Shown piece by piece: positions 26,236-34,711 of a stretch of DNA of 64,000 nucleotides. The stretch is from Rosistilla carotiformis (GTDB lineage: Bacteria > Planctomycetota > Planctomycetia > Pirellulales > Pirellulaceae): the NCBI RefSeq assembly GCF_007753095.1, contig NZ_CP036348.1, positions 5,433,411 through 5,497,410 on the forward strand. The letters are read 5' to 3'. The notes under the pieces were generated by a model, which was not told where the DNA came from, did not search any database, and was given only the letters and a program-made list of their open reading frames with translations. Both the position numbers and the translations under genes were made by a program. The number at the start of each line of letters is the position of its first letter. The stretch's first letter is position 1.

Positions 26236-28104
26236 TTACCAGCGGAGCGTTCCATTGGCGATGCCGCGACGAATTTCCGCGGGCGTTTCCCATTTGGGCG
26301 TTGCCCAGATGCTTTTCGCACCCGAATTGGAACGCATCCCCCCATTGCCGCTCCCGTGATTGTTATGCCCCCAGTTGTTGTTATTGTTACCGCCCTGCCA
26401 ACGATTATTGCTCTGTAAGTTCATACCTTGGTTGTTGTTCCAACTTTGGGTATTGCCTTGCAAGTTGTTGTGGTTGCTATTGCTTCGCCAGGCATTGCCT
26501 TGCCAGCCGTTGGACTGTGGCTGCATCGGTGTTTGCTGTTGACGAACGACGCTATTGGATGTCACCCCGGAATTGCGAGATGGACTGAATCCGCTTTGCG
26601 ATTGCGGAATCGCCGAACGATTGTCTTGCCATGACGGCGTCGACGGTGTCTGCACAACATGCGGCTGAGGCTGCGAACTCTGAGGACGAGGCAACGACTC
26701 CGATACGGAACCACTTCCGAGCAATCCGCTGGAAGCGGGGTGACGTGGCGTCGCGGAGGTCGCAAGGGATGCAGGTTTGCTGGAATCGTCCGACTTGACG
26801 ACCGCAGACGCAGGGACCCAGCCCTTGAGCGTTTCATCGCCATTGACCGCTGCGACCCAGAACCAATCCAATGCGTTGTGTTCCATCGATTTGGTAATTA
26901 GCAAAACCTGACCTCGGGAAACGTAGCCACTCTTCGAGGTCCCGACTTTCAAATCGGCCGCATCGGTTCGCACGGTAACACGAATCCCATCGAGCCCGGC
27001 AGCCAGTTGGTCGATGATCCCATAGTTGAGATCCTTTTTTGTGCCCCGTCCCAAGTAGGCAGCACCACGACTCTTGCGGGCCTTTTGCCGGGAGGCGGGG
27101 GACAATGAGTCGCTTTCAAGAATCGCGGTATAAGCCATGATCGCGTTGTCGTATTTCCCTTGACGCAAGTAGACTTCGGCTTGATCGAACAGCGTCTTGT
27201 CCTCCAGGCTGATCGACGGTTTCGCAGGAACCGGTGCCGCCGCCATCGGTTCGGGCTTCGCCAACCCCGCAGGAATCACCTCCAGTTCCACTTCGGGCTC
27301 CGGACGTGGAACCGAAGCGGTCTCGTCGCCTTCGCTTGGATGTAGATAAAAGTTATCCAACGAAGCTTCCATATTGACCCATGGGCTCTGTCCGGTCTTT
27401 TCCTTCACAGCGCGGCTGGCGGTGAAAAATACATCCCGCAGCAACAATCCAGTTCGCGGACGCTGTTTGAGTGCGGCGGTTAGTTCGGTGGTGTAAGGTG
27501 AATTGCCTGCGTCGCCATCCGCAGCCGTTTTACCGGGCGAAGTGGCATACGCGATGATCGTTCCTTCGGGAATGTTGTTTTGGGCGGCGAGACCGCGTTG
27601 GCCCAAGGAACGGGTCGACCAAGTGCGTTCGAAAGGATTGTTGCGACAGCAATCCAGCACAACAACGTTCATGTTGCTGCGCGATTTGCCCAACGAATCA
27701 AGAATCAAACTGAGCGACACCGCTTTGTACTTCACAAAGCTTTGGTCGGGGATTTCCGCGTCGATCGGGATCAAATAGTTTTCTCCATCGACTTGAATCC
27801 CGTGTCCCGCGAAGAAGAAAAACGCGAGCCCCCCTTCGTCGACCTGTTGGCAAAATTTCGTGATGGCACGGTCCATGTTGTGATGCGTCAGATCCGTTTC
27901 CGTGGTGACCTTAAAACCAAGTTCGCTCAATGCTGCGGACATCGCGTGGGCATCGTTGCTCGGATTGGCAAGCTTGCCGATTTTGTACTCTCCGTTTCCA
28001 ATCACCATCGCGTGCAGCTTGGTGTTCTCGGCGGCGACGCTAACGCTGGCCAGCGACACCAGTAATAGAAGCGGGATCGCAATTCGAATCTTTGGCGTCA
28101 TCAT
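26236..28104 (-). CDS. Secreted caspase-like (C14) protease with SH3-like and Asn/Gln-rich C-terminal regions
   Basis: This 622-residue protein starts at the ATG 28104 with a signal peptide (IRIAIPLLLLVSLASVSVAA). Residues 30-265 are a caspase-type p20 domain: LHAMVIGNGEYKIGKLANPS at the start, the catalytic His in FFFFAGHGIQVDGENY (H101), and the catalytic Cys in VVLDCCRNNPFER (C153). A segment of about 50 residues at 310-360 resembles a TPR unit (AEVYLRQGKYDNAIMAY). Residues about 385-460 resemble an SH3b-like domain (GIRVTVRTDAADLKVG, GWVPASAVV). The last 150 residues are low-complexity and Asn/Gln/Ser-rich, ending NGTLRW. The tail is unusual and may mediate assembly. It lies 93 bp downstream of the unknown secreted gene on the same strand. 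Confidence 0.87.
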   Translation of the reverse strand: MMTPKIRIAIPLLLLVSLASVSVAAENTKLHAMVIGNGEYKIGKLANPSNDAHAMSAALSELGFKVTTETDLTHHNMDRAITKFCQQVDEGGLAFFFFAGHGIQVDGENYLIPIDAEIPDQSFVKYKAVSLSLILDSLGKSRSNMNVVVLDCCRNNPFERTWSTRSLGQRGLAAQNNIPEGTIIAYATSPGKTAADGDAGNSPYTTELTAALKQRPRTGLLLRDVFFTASRAVKEKTGQSPWVNMEASLDNFYLHPSEGDETASVPRPEPEVELEVIPAGLAKPEPMAAAPVPAKPSISLEDKTLFDQAEVYLRQGKYDNAIMAYTAILESDSLSPASRQKARKSRGAAYLGRGTKKDLNYGIIDQLAAGLDGIRVTVRTDAADLKVGTSKSGYVSRGQVLLITKSMEHNALDWFWVAAVNGDETLKGWVPASAVVKSDDSSKPASLATSATPRHPASSGLLGSGSVSESLPRPQSSQPQPHVVQTPSTPSWQDNRSAIPQSQSGFSPSRNSGVTSNSVVRQQQTPMQPQSNGWQGNAWRSNSNHNNLQGNTQSWNNNQGMNLQSNNRWQGGNNNNNWGHNNHGSGNGGMRSNSGAKSIWATPKWETPAEIRRGIANGTLRW

Positions 28105-28197
28105 GGCACTACTCCGTGGCAAATTTTGAAAGTCGGTGGAAAGGTGATGGATACGGGTTGCTTGGTTTTGTTTTAAGAACATGGTTCCCTCAAGCGG

Positions 28198-29379
28198 TTA
28201 GTCGACCGGAAGATCGGTCGGATGGACCGGACGCACATAGCGAACGCTGACGGCGGCGACCGGTTTGCCAAACGTTGACTTCCCATCGCTATATTTCATC
28301 TGAGTTTCATCGCCGATCCCCGTGGCGAATTCACGCGTGGCGTAATACCCGTCGGGGACCTTGGCTTCATAAAAGGTGGCCGTCACCATCCCTACGCCAT
28401 CAAAGACACCAAACTTGGCCGCCGGAGTGTCGCCATAGTCACTGATCCGAAACTCGTGACTGATGTCGCCGGTGTGGTGCCAACCTTTGATCAGAAACTT
28501 GCCGCGTGGCCGCAGCTCCATGATCGTGTCCTTGCCTCGGAAATTGGCGTCCAAGCTCAAGGCAAACGCGTTCAGACCGTCGATCGTCAGCCGACAGCCG
28601 ACGTTACGTGGCGAGTCGTTGAACAATCGGACCGCGTAGACCTGGTCGGACTGGAGATCGACGGTGGCGATTCCATCGGAATCGCTGACAGACAGACTGC
28701 GATAGGTGCCGTCGGCCTGTTTGACAACGATCTCCAAACCGTAGGGGCTATTGTCGGAGGGATTCATCCGCGTCTTACGGCTGGCGTCCAGATGTGTCTG
28801 CGGTTTGACGATACTGCTGACCAGTTTCTCCGCCGTCACCGTCGCATCGTCTTCGGGCTGTTCAACGGCCGGAATATCCGATTTGGCGGTGGCCGACTCG
28901 GCGGACAGGTCGACACTGCTGGGCCCAAAGAATGCCAAACCTTCGTCGAGCGCGGTGACTACTTTGCGACGTAGCTTCTGCACCGAATTTCCCAACGCAT
29001 CGCCAATCTCCGCTTCGATCACGATGACAAATTGACCATCGATCTTCTTTCCCATGAAGCGACCGCTGACCGTATAAGCCGCTCCGACATCGACCAGTTC
29101 ACATTTCGATTTCAGATTCTCACGCAGCGATTGAACGATCCGCGCGCCTGCGCCACTGCTGGAGGGTCCTTGAAACGCTCCGATCGATAACTGCCTTTTA
29201 GCGTCGGGTTCGCTCGCAACGTAACGGGCGATTTCGTCGCCCAATTTGATCATCGCCTCGTTGACTGTCGGCGTCACGTCTCCGTCGGCAGCCGAAACGG
29301 GATTCCAAATCACAACCGATACTAAACCGATCAAGCTCCAAATTCTGAATGCTTGCGGCGGGCAAGAACTGCTTCTCAT
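28198..29379 (-). CDS. Secreted protein of unknown function, partner of the caspase gene
   Basis: This 393-residue protein has an N-terminal signal peptide (IWSLIGLVSVVIWNPVSAA). Residues 35-140 (AMIKLGDEIARYVASEPDAK, SGAGARIVQSLRENL, GQFVIVIEAEIGDALGNSVQ) weakly resemble the CsgG/FlgO/LpoB-like fold that binds in the periplasm; this is low confidence. A linker of about 60 residues follows. Residues 205-390 form a beta-rich region with the motif YAVRLFNDSPRNVGCRLTID. I do not recognise a catalytic motif. It stands directly upstream of the caspase-like gene, so a joint role is likely. Confidence 0.6.
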   Translation of the reverse strand: MRSSSCPPQAFRIWSLIGLVSVVIWNPVSAADGDVTPTVNEAMIKLGDEIARYVASEPDAKRQLSIGAFQGPSSSGAGARIVQSLRENLKSKCELVDVGAAYTVSGRFMGKKIDGQFVIVIEAEIGDALGNSVQKLRRKVVTALDEGLAFFGPSSVDLSAESATAKSDIPAVEQPEDDATVTAEKLVSSIVKPQTHLDASRKTRMNPSDNSPYGLEIVVKQADGTYRSLSVSDSDGIATVDLQSDQVYAVRLFNDSPRNVGCRLTIDGLNAFALSLDANFRGKDTIMELRPRGKFLIKGWHHTGDISHEFRISDYGDTPAAKFGVFDGVGMVTATFYEAKVPDGYYATREFATGIGDETQMKYSDGKSTFGKPVAAVSVRYVRPVHPTDLPVD

Positions 29380-29557
29380 CGTTCCGTTGTCCTTGTGAGG
29401 TGTATCGTTGTTCGTTCCTGGTGACGCGGGGGGAAGAAACGCAGAGTCGCCCCCCCCCTAATGAATACCGGTTTCAGATCCCCAGTGGACACCATTTGCG
29501 GAATTTTTTTGAGAAGCCTTCGCATTTCCAGTCGTCTCACGCCCCCACAAGACGAGT

Positions 29558-29587
29558 AAAGCCCGCAGTTTAACAACCACGGGCTTT
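29558..29587 (-). terminator. Possible terminator of the diheme cytochrome gene
   Basis: An 8-bp stem (AAAGCCCG paired with CGGGCTTT) with a 14-nt loop lies 50 bp downstream of the stop. The T tail on the minus strand is short (TTT), so termination may be partial and the caspase pair could receive read-through. Confidence 0.4.
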
Positions 29588-29638
29588 TCGTTGACGCGAC
29601 CCCGCCGGGGTGGCGACTTGAACAATCTGGACAAACGC

Positions 29639-31411
29639 TCAGTTGGGGTTCAACCCACTGCCGACGCCCAACGCAACGGCCGTCCGCTGGAAGATCGACG
29701 ACGGACTCTCCTGTTGCGTGTCCCACATGCGTCGCGGAATCGTGGACTCCGACGCCAGCGGAGCCAGACCGAGGTCCTTGAGTTTCTGGTTGAACTGGAT
29801 CGTCGGCCCCAGCTCCGTCGCATCCTCAAACCCCAGCTCAGCGGCGACATCGGCAAGCGACATGTCTTGGTCGTACCATTTAGCCACGGTGCTGATCGGT
29901 TCAGGAAACTCGGTGATCGCCTTTTCCGAAGCCTCGTGAAGTTGCACGTAAGGGCCGATCGCACGCTTCAGCGACGCTAGAAAGCGGTCGCGGTCGGAAT
30001 TCAAAATTTCCTGCAATCGGTCCGGACGGGTGAACAACGCATCGACTTTCGTTCGCGCGTCGGACGTCAAACTTTGCGATCCCGACACCATATCGCGATA
30101 ATCCAAAAGACCATGGCGGTGGCAACCGATGCAGCTGACCGCGTTGACAATCTCCGGCGTACCCGCGATTTCACGCATATCGCGGACGATTTCGATCGGC
30201 CCTTTGTCGATCCTTTTTCCGTCGGCGTCGATCAACATGTAACCTTGCATCCCGTTGGGCAAGTCCCAAATGATCTCACCCCCTGCGTGTTCAAAGGCGA
30301 ATTGATCGTGTGGGTTCCCGGTGAACCGCGGTCCCAACGGAAAGCGGAACAAGACGCCGCGGCCGAACGCTTTGTCGAAGTCGTAGCTGCGATAGTAATA
30401 CGACGCCACCGAACCTTCGTGCCGGTCGACCAAACGATTTTGATGGCTTACGCCACTGCCGGCAAACCCCGCCCGGATCAGTCGATCTTGCAGAAAGTCC
30501 TGCTGCGGATCGACGCCCAACTGAGCTTCTAATGCCTCCACCGTCTCGGGAACATTCAAGAGGGCATGGTAGGTCGCGGTTCGCGAGGCTTTCGTCACGA
30601 ACCAATCGGCCCGCACGTATGCGATGCCGTCGAACGACAGCGAACCGACCAGCTGTTCGATGTCTTTGGAATACCCTTGCAACTTGTTGTCGTTCCAAGA
30701 CAGCCCAAACGGATACCCTTGCAACGCGGTTTGCCAATCCGACGCCTTCCAGCCAAAGTCGCGGAGGTCGACGCGAAAGACCGTCCCTTCGGTCGATCGT
30801 TCCGCAGGGGCGTCGACCATTGGCGGCTGGACGATCCGGCTGCGGCGGCTGACGCTGTTGAGCAGTTTCACCACCGCGGCCCGATACAGCCGCAGGTCGG
30901 CATCGGTGTAGCGTGGGTTATTGCTGATCGCGTGCAGCGAGAGGTACCGTTGATGCAGTCGATTCTCCGGCGGCATCTCCTGCAAATCGTTGCGAATCGC
31001 CCGCAACACATCGGCTTCGTCAATGAATTCACGTCCGGTGTACGTCGCAGCCGGAGCCCCCGCGACGATCCACTGACGCAGCACTTCCAATTCCTGCTCG
31101 GTGACCTTGTTCTTTACCACTTTGGGAGGCATGTCCTGGTCGACCGCGACGCGCTGCCAAAGCATCGATTCGTCGAGATCCCCGGCAGTCACATAGGCCA
31201 TCGCATCGGCCGGTTGAGCGACCAATGTGGCATGGTTAAGCACATCGAAACCAGGCACTTCAAACTTCACGCCATGGCACGAGTAACAGCGACTTTTCAA
31301 GATCCCGGCCGCACGCACCGCCAAATCGGGATCCGCGGCGTGAACTCCCATCGCCGACAAACTACAGATGAGGCCAAGGGCCAAGGGCAGAGATCGGATC
31401 ATCGAAAGCAT
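29639..31411 (-). CDS. Secreted diheme cytochrome c, planctomycete type
   Basis: This 590-residue protein has a signal peptide (IRSLPLALGLICSLSAMGVHA) and then an N-terminal planctomycete-type cytochrome domain with CYSCH at C42-H46. A second heme motif, CIGCHRHG, lies near residue 426 with no domain boundary visible by eye. Between them is a beta-rich section (DLRDFGWKASDWQTALQ, FDGIAYVRADWFVTK) typical of this group. The usual DUF1549/DUF1553 extensions are absent. The role is probably periplasmic electron transfer; the partner is unknown. The gene is 260 bp upstream of the caspase-partner gene on the same strand. Confidence 0.8.
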   Translation of the reverse strand: MLSMIRSLPLALGLICSLSAMGVHAADPDLAVRAAGILKSRCYSCHGVKFEVPGFDVLNHATLVAQPADAMAYVTAGDLDESMLWQRVAVDQDMPPKVVKNKVTEQELEVLRQWIVAGAPAATYTGREFIDEADVLRAIRNDLQEMPPENRLHQRYLSLHAISNNPRYTDADLRLYRAAVVKLLNSVSRRSRIVQPPMVDAPAERSTEGTVFRVDLRDFGWKASDWQTALQGYPFGLSWNDNKLQGYSKDIEQLVGSLSFDGIAYVRADWFVTKASRTATYHALLNVPETVEALEAQLGVDPQQDFLQDRLIRAGFAGSGVSHQNRLVDRHEGSVASYYYRSYDFDKAFGRGVLFRFPLGPRFTGNPHDQFAFEHAGGEIIWDLPNGMQGYMLIDADGKRIDKGPIEIVRDMREIAGTPEIVNAVSCIGCHRHGLLDYRDMVSGSQSLTSDARTKVDALFTRPDRLQEILNSDRDRFLASLKRAIGPYVQLHEASEKAITEFPEPISTVAKWYDQDMSLADVAAELGFEDATELGPTIQFNQKLKDLGLAPLASESTIPRRMWDTQQESPSSIFQRTAVALGVGSGLNPN

Positions 31412-31657
31412 TCTCCAGGCGAAGACTGACCGAGTGTAAACTTGCGAGGAAGCGTCGTAGGGCCGGGGCGCACTCCAGTCGCCGATCGATCGACGTCATA
31501 AAGCTTCCGCGTCGCGTGCTATCGCTGACTATCCCGAAAACGTCCCCGCAGCGGACAGGGATTCCAGCGATGGGGAGCAAAGTTTCCCCGCACACGTCTC
31601 CCCGCCAAAGCGCGCAAGGTTTGCACGAGTGATGCTAACGAACCGGGCGGGGGGGTA

Positions 31658-32080
31658 TCAGTCCCACTTCCCGCCACGCGACTGTTTTTTCGAACTCTGT
31701 TGTCGCTTGGTCTCCAAACGCCGCAATTTCGACCCAAACGTCGGTTTTGTTTCTCGGCGGCGCTTGGGCGGATGTTGGCACTGCAGCAGCAGTTCACGAA
31801 GTTTGCTAAGGCAATCTTCAAGGTTCCGCGGTTGTTGGCGGTATTGCTGGCTGGTCAGCGACAACTGTCCCAGCTGGTTGATGCGATTTTGATGTCGCAC
31901 TTGCACGCGACGCGTCCATTCCGGATCGAGGATGTTGTTGTCGTCGACCTGCCAAGATACAGTAACTTTCGAGTTCACCTTGTTGACATTTTGCCCACCT
32001 GGCCCGCTGCTGCGGGCATGCGTCACCGTCAGCTGGTCCGCTGGAATCGTCACCCGAGAGTTGATTATGAGATCTTTCAT
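31658..32080 (-). CDS. arfB: Peptidyl-tRNA hydrolase ArfB (ribosome rescue factor)
   Basis: This 140-residue protein binds stalled ribosomes and releases the nascent chain. The start MKDLIINSRVTIPADQLTVT matches the ArfB N-terminus. The catalytic GGQ lies in SSGPGGQNVNKVNSKV. The tail (PPKRRRETKPTFGSKLRRLE) is Lys/Arg-rich, as needed to enter the mRNA channel. It lacks the large N-terminal domains of release factors. The ATG at 32080 is inside the first codons of the divergent PQQ gene (14-bp overlap); no internal Met follows before the GGQ, and upstream starts to 32221 add unrelated residues. Confidence 0.9.
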   Translation of the reverse strand: MKDLIINSRVTIPADQLTVTHARSSGPGGQNVNKVNSKVTVSWQVDDNNILDPEWTRRVQVRHQNRINQLGQLSLTSQQYRQQPRNLEDCLSKLRELLLQCQHPPKRRRETKPTFGSKLRRLETKRQQSSKKQSRGGKWD

Positions 32081-33416
32081 CGCCTGGACAATCTGTTGGC
32101 TCGTTGTATTCGTGTCAACCAGCGGGCCGCTTGCCGCCGCCGATTGGCTTAGTTTTCTTGGCCCCACGGCCAATGGGAAATCGACCGAGACCGGCATCTT
32201 AACCGATTGGAGCGACGGCAAACTGAAGCTGATGTGGACTCTCGATCTCGATACCAGCTATGGCATCGGAGCGGTCGATCAGGGACGTTATTTCCAATTC
32301 GATCGCGTCGGCGACGTCGAGCGTTTGATTTGCTTGGACGCCCAAACCGGTCGCGAAATTTGGCACGCCGATCAACCGGTCGCCTACCGCGATATGTATG
32401 GATACAACAACGGGCCGCGAAGTTCGCCTGTGATCGCGGGAAGTCGTGTTTTCACTTACGGAGTCGCCGGACGACTCAGCTGCTTCGACAAGACCAACGG
32501 CAAGCTGTTGTGGACGCAATCACTGAACGAAGAGTTTGGTGTGATCCAAAACTTCTTTGGCGTCTCCTGTTGCCCGGTGATCTACAAAGACATGGTGATC
32601 GTGATGGTTGGCGGCAGCCCGGCCGCCGATCAACGCTTGCCGTTGGGGAGCCTGGATCGCGTCAGCGGCAACAATTCCGGAATCGTTGCGTTCCGCCAAT
32701 CCGATGGCAAACTGGTCTATCAGCTGTCCGACGAACTGGCCAGCTACAGCACTCCGGTGATCGCCAACGTCGATGGCCAAGATGTGGGACTTGCCTTCAT
32801 GCGCGGCGGCCTGCTGGCCTTTGATCCCACCAAGGGCAAGGAACTGTGGCACTTCCCGTGGCGTGCGCCGCGATTGGAGAGCGTCAACGCGGCGCTACCC
32901 ATCGTTCGCGACAACGAAGTGCTGATTTCGGAATGCTACGACATCGGCAGTGCACTGCTGGAGTTCACCGTAAACGATTATCAATTATTGCGACAAGATC
33001 CCGCGTCGCGCCGCAACCAATCGATGCGAGCCCACTGGGCGACGCCGATCCAACACGAAGGCTATCTGTTTGGCTGCAGCGGACGCAACGAACCCGATAG
33101 CGATCTGCGTTGCATCCGTTGGTCCGACGGTGAAGTGATGTGGGTTAAACCGAACCGGATCCGCACCAGCCTGCTGTGGATCGACGATCATTTTGTCGTC
33201 CTGGACGAACGCGGACATATGGAATTGATCAAGGACAGCAGCGATGCGTATCAACCGGTCACCGAGATCGATCTCTCCGAAGCGCTCGGCGACACCGAGG
33301 GGCCGTTTTTAAGGTCCCCCTGTTGGGCCGCCCCCATCGTTGCCAACGGATTGCTGTACGTTCGCGGAGCCAACCGCGTCGCCTGTTTCCAGCTGATCCC
33401 ACCGGATGGGACATAG
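32067..33416 (+). CDS. Secreted PQQ-like beta-propeller protein
   Basis: This 449-residue protein starts at the ATG 32067 with a signal peptide (FIAWTICWLVVFVSTSGPLA). PQQ-type propeller blades follow with the recurring pattern of W-x-x-D/E near a Gly turn: LKLMWTLDLDTSYGIGAVD, GREIWHADQPVAYRDMYGYN, GKLLWTQSLNEEFGVIQNF, GKELWHFPWRAPRLE, GEVMWVKPNRIRTSLLWID. It has no quinone-dehydrogenase signature, so it is probably a structural or BamB-like propeller, common in Planctomycetes. Its first 14 bp overlap arfB in the opposite direction. Confidence 0.85.
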   Translation: MRSFIAWTICWLVVFVSTSGPLAAADWLSFLGPTANGKSTETGILTDWSDGKLKLMWTLDLDTSYGIGAVDQGRYFQFDRVGDVERLICLDAQTGREIWHADQPVAYRDMYGYNNGPRSSPVIAGSRVFTYGVAGRLSCFDKTNGKLLWTQSLNEEFGVIQNFFGVSCCPVIYKDMVIVMVGGSPAADQRLPLGSLDRVSGNNSGIVAFRQSDGKLVYQLSDELASYSTPVIANVDGQDVGLAFMRGGLLAFDPTKGKELWHFPWRAPRLESVNAALPIVRDNEVLISECYDIGSALLEFTVNDYQLLRQDPASRRNQSMRAHWATPIQHEGYLFGCSGRNEPDSDLRCIRWSDGEVMWVKPNRIRTSLLWIDDHFVVLDERGHMELIKDSSDAYQPVTEIDLSEALGDTEGPFLRSPCWAAPIVANGLLYVRGANRVACFQLIPPDGT

Positions 33417-33537
33417 CGGGCACTCGCTAGCATTGTCGAACCGCCATAGATTCCATCTTGCCTGGTCATCGCCTGATTTCGTAATCTGCCCAATGGACTC
33501 GTTCGGGGGAGCGATTTTTGCGGAAAGGTGATGGAGC

Positions 33538-34530
33538 GTGCAACGATATCTCTTGCTGATGGCAGCCTGCGTTTGCTGCCACGCTGCGCGCGCCCAGCAA
33601 TTTGAGATGCCTCCCTCGTTGGTCGAACCGCCCCCCTCGCTGCGTTTCGACCCGATCGCTGCAGACCAATCCCCCTCCGAACCGTTGCGTTTGGATCTCG
33701 CCGGCGCAATGTCGATCGCCACTTCCGAACCAGCCACGCCCAACGTGATCTCCGCCGCCCAACGGATCCCTTCGTACCTGCACTCTTCGCCGTCGGGCGT
33801 CGATCATCGGATCGTTCGCTACGACGTGCCGCTGAGCGAAGACACGGCCCACAGTCTGTTTCGAGCCAATGGCATCCAAGGCAAACTGATGGATATTCCC
33901 TCCGAAGATCCAGCCCAAAAAACGATTCGGGTCGTCCGTTACGAAGTTCCCGACGACGAGATTTTGCTGCACAGCGAGATCACCCAAAAGGGAGTGCACG
34001 GCGATCTTATCGAGGTCCACGACGACCAATCGTGGCGACCGCAGGTCCGTTTTTTGCAGCCCAAGGCCCGCGTCTTCTTCGATCTGAAACGGGACAACGA
34101 TTCCGAATTCGATCTGTTTCGCAACGGTTCGATCCTGGCATCGTTGGACGTTTTGGAGATCTATAAACCGCTGAAGCTTGTCACCGACTTCTTCGCCGAT
34201 GAGCACAGCAAAAAAGTGTCGCTGCACGATCTCGGCTGGCGATTTGGCGCCACGCTGGGGCTTGGGATCACAACGGCGCTATCAAATGGTGGCACCGACG
34301 GCGGGGGCGCTCCCATCGGTGTCGGCTCGATCGGCTTCCGGTACGAGTTTCCGATCGGCCCCGAACCTCCCGCGGTCCTCGATCAAAACGGCCGCCCCAT
34401 CCGCTTGGATCAACGCACACGTGTCGGTTTCGAAGCCGGGCTGCAAGCGGGAACATCGACCGACGAAACGATCGCCGATCGCTTCGATGTCGGCCTCTAT
34501 ATTGGCATGATGGTCAACACACCGTGGTAG
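33538..34530 (+). CDS. Secreted protein of unknown function with a 40-residue internal duplication
   Basis: This 330-residue protein starts at the GTG 33538, with AAAGGTGA 6 nt upstream. The signal peptide is YLLLMAACVCCHAARA. After a Pro/Ser-rich linker, residues 91-120 (RIVRYDVPLSEDTAHSLFRA, then NGIQGKLMDI) and 131-160 (RVVRYEVPDDEILLHSEITQ, then KGVHGDLIEV) are clearly related, exactly 40 residues apart. The C-terminal 100 residues are Gly-rich and beta-like (GATLGLGITTALSNGG, GVGSIGFRYEFPIG). I recognise no family; the C-terminus could be a small beta-barrel. Confidence 0.65.
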   Translation: MQRYLLLMAACVCCHAARAQQFEMPPSLVEPPPSLRFDPIAADQSPSEPLRLDLAGAMSIATSEPATPNVISAAQRIPSYLHSSPSGVDHRIVRYDVPLSEDTAHSLFRANGIQGKLMDIPSEDPAQKTIRVVRYEVPDDEILLHSEITQKGVHGDLIEVHDDQSWRPQVRFLQPKARVFFDLKRDNDSEFDLFRNGSILASLDVLEIYKPLKLVTDFFADEHSKKVSLHDLGWRFGATLGLGITTALSNGGTDGGGAPIGVGSIGFRYEFPIGPEPPAVLDQNGRPIRLDQRTRVGFEAGLQAGTSTDETIADRFDVGLYIGMMVNTPW

Positions 34531-34711
34531 CCGCCGATCGTCATCACACTTCTCGATCGCGACCGGACAGACATCGACATGTTAGGCAACAGGCTACGGT
34601 CGTCCGCTGCACTGGGCACCCTAAACCTCCGGCAGGCTGCCAGCATTATTAGCTTTGATCGTTTTTATCGTTTCAGTTAAGAGCATTGGGGCAACCCGCC
34701 GAATCCACATC

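Noticed and set aside
34655-34711. TTG start extending the coiled-coil gene by 19 codons
   Set aside because: The extra residues do not look like a natural N-terminus, and the ATG at 34712 places a short leader before the membrane helix.
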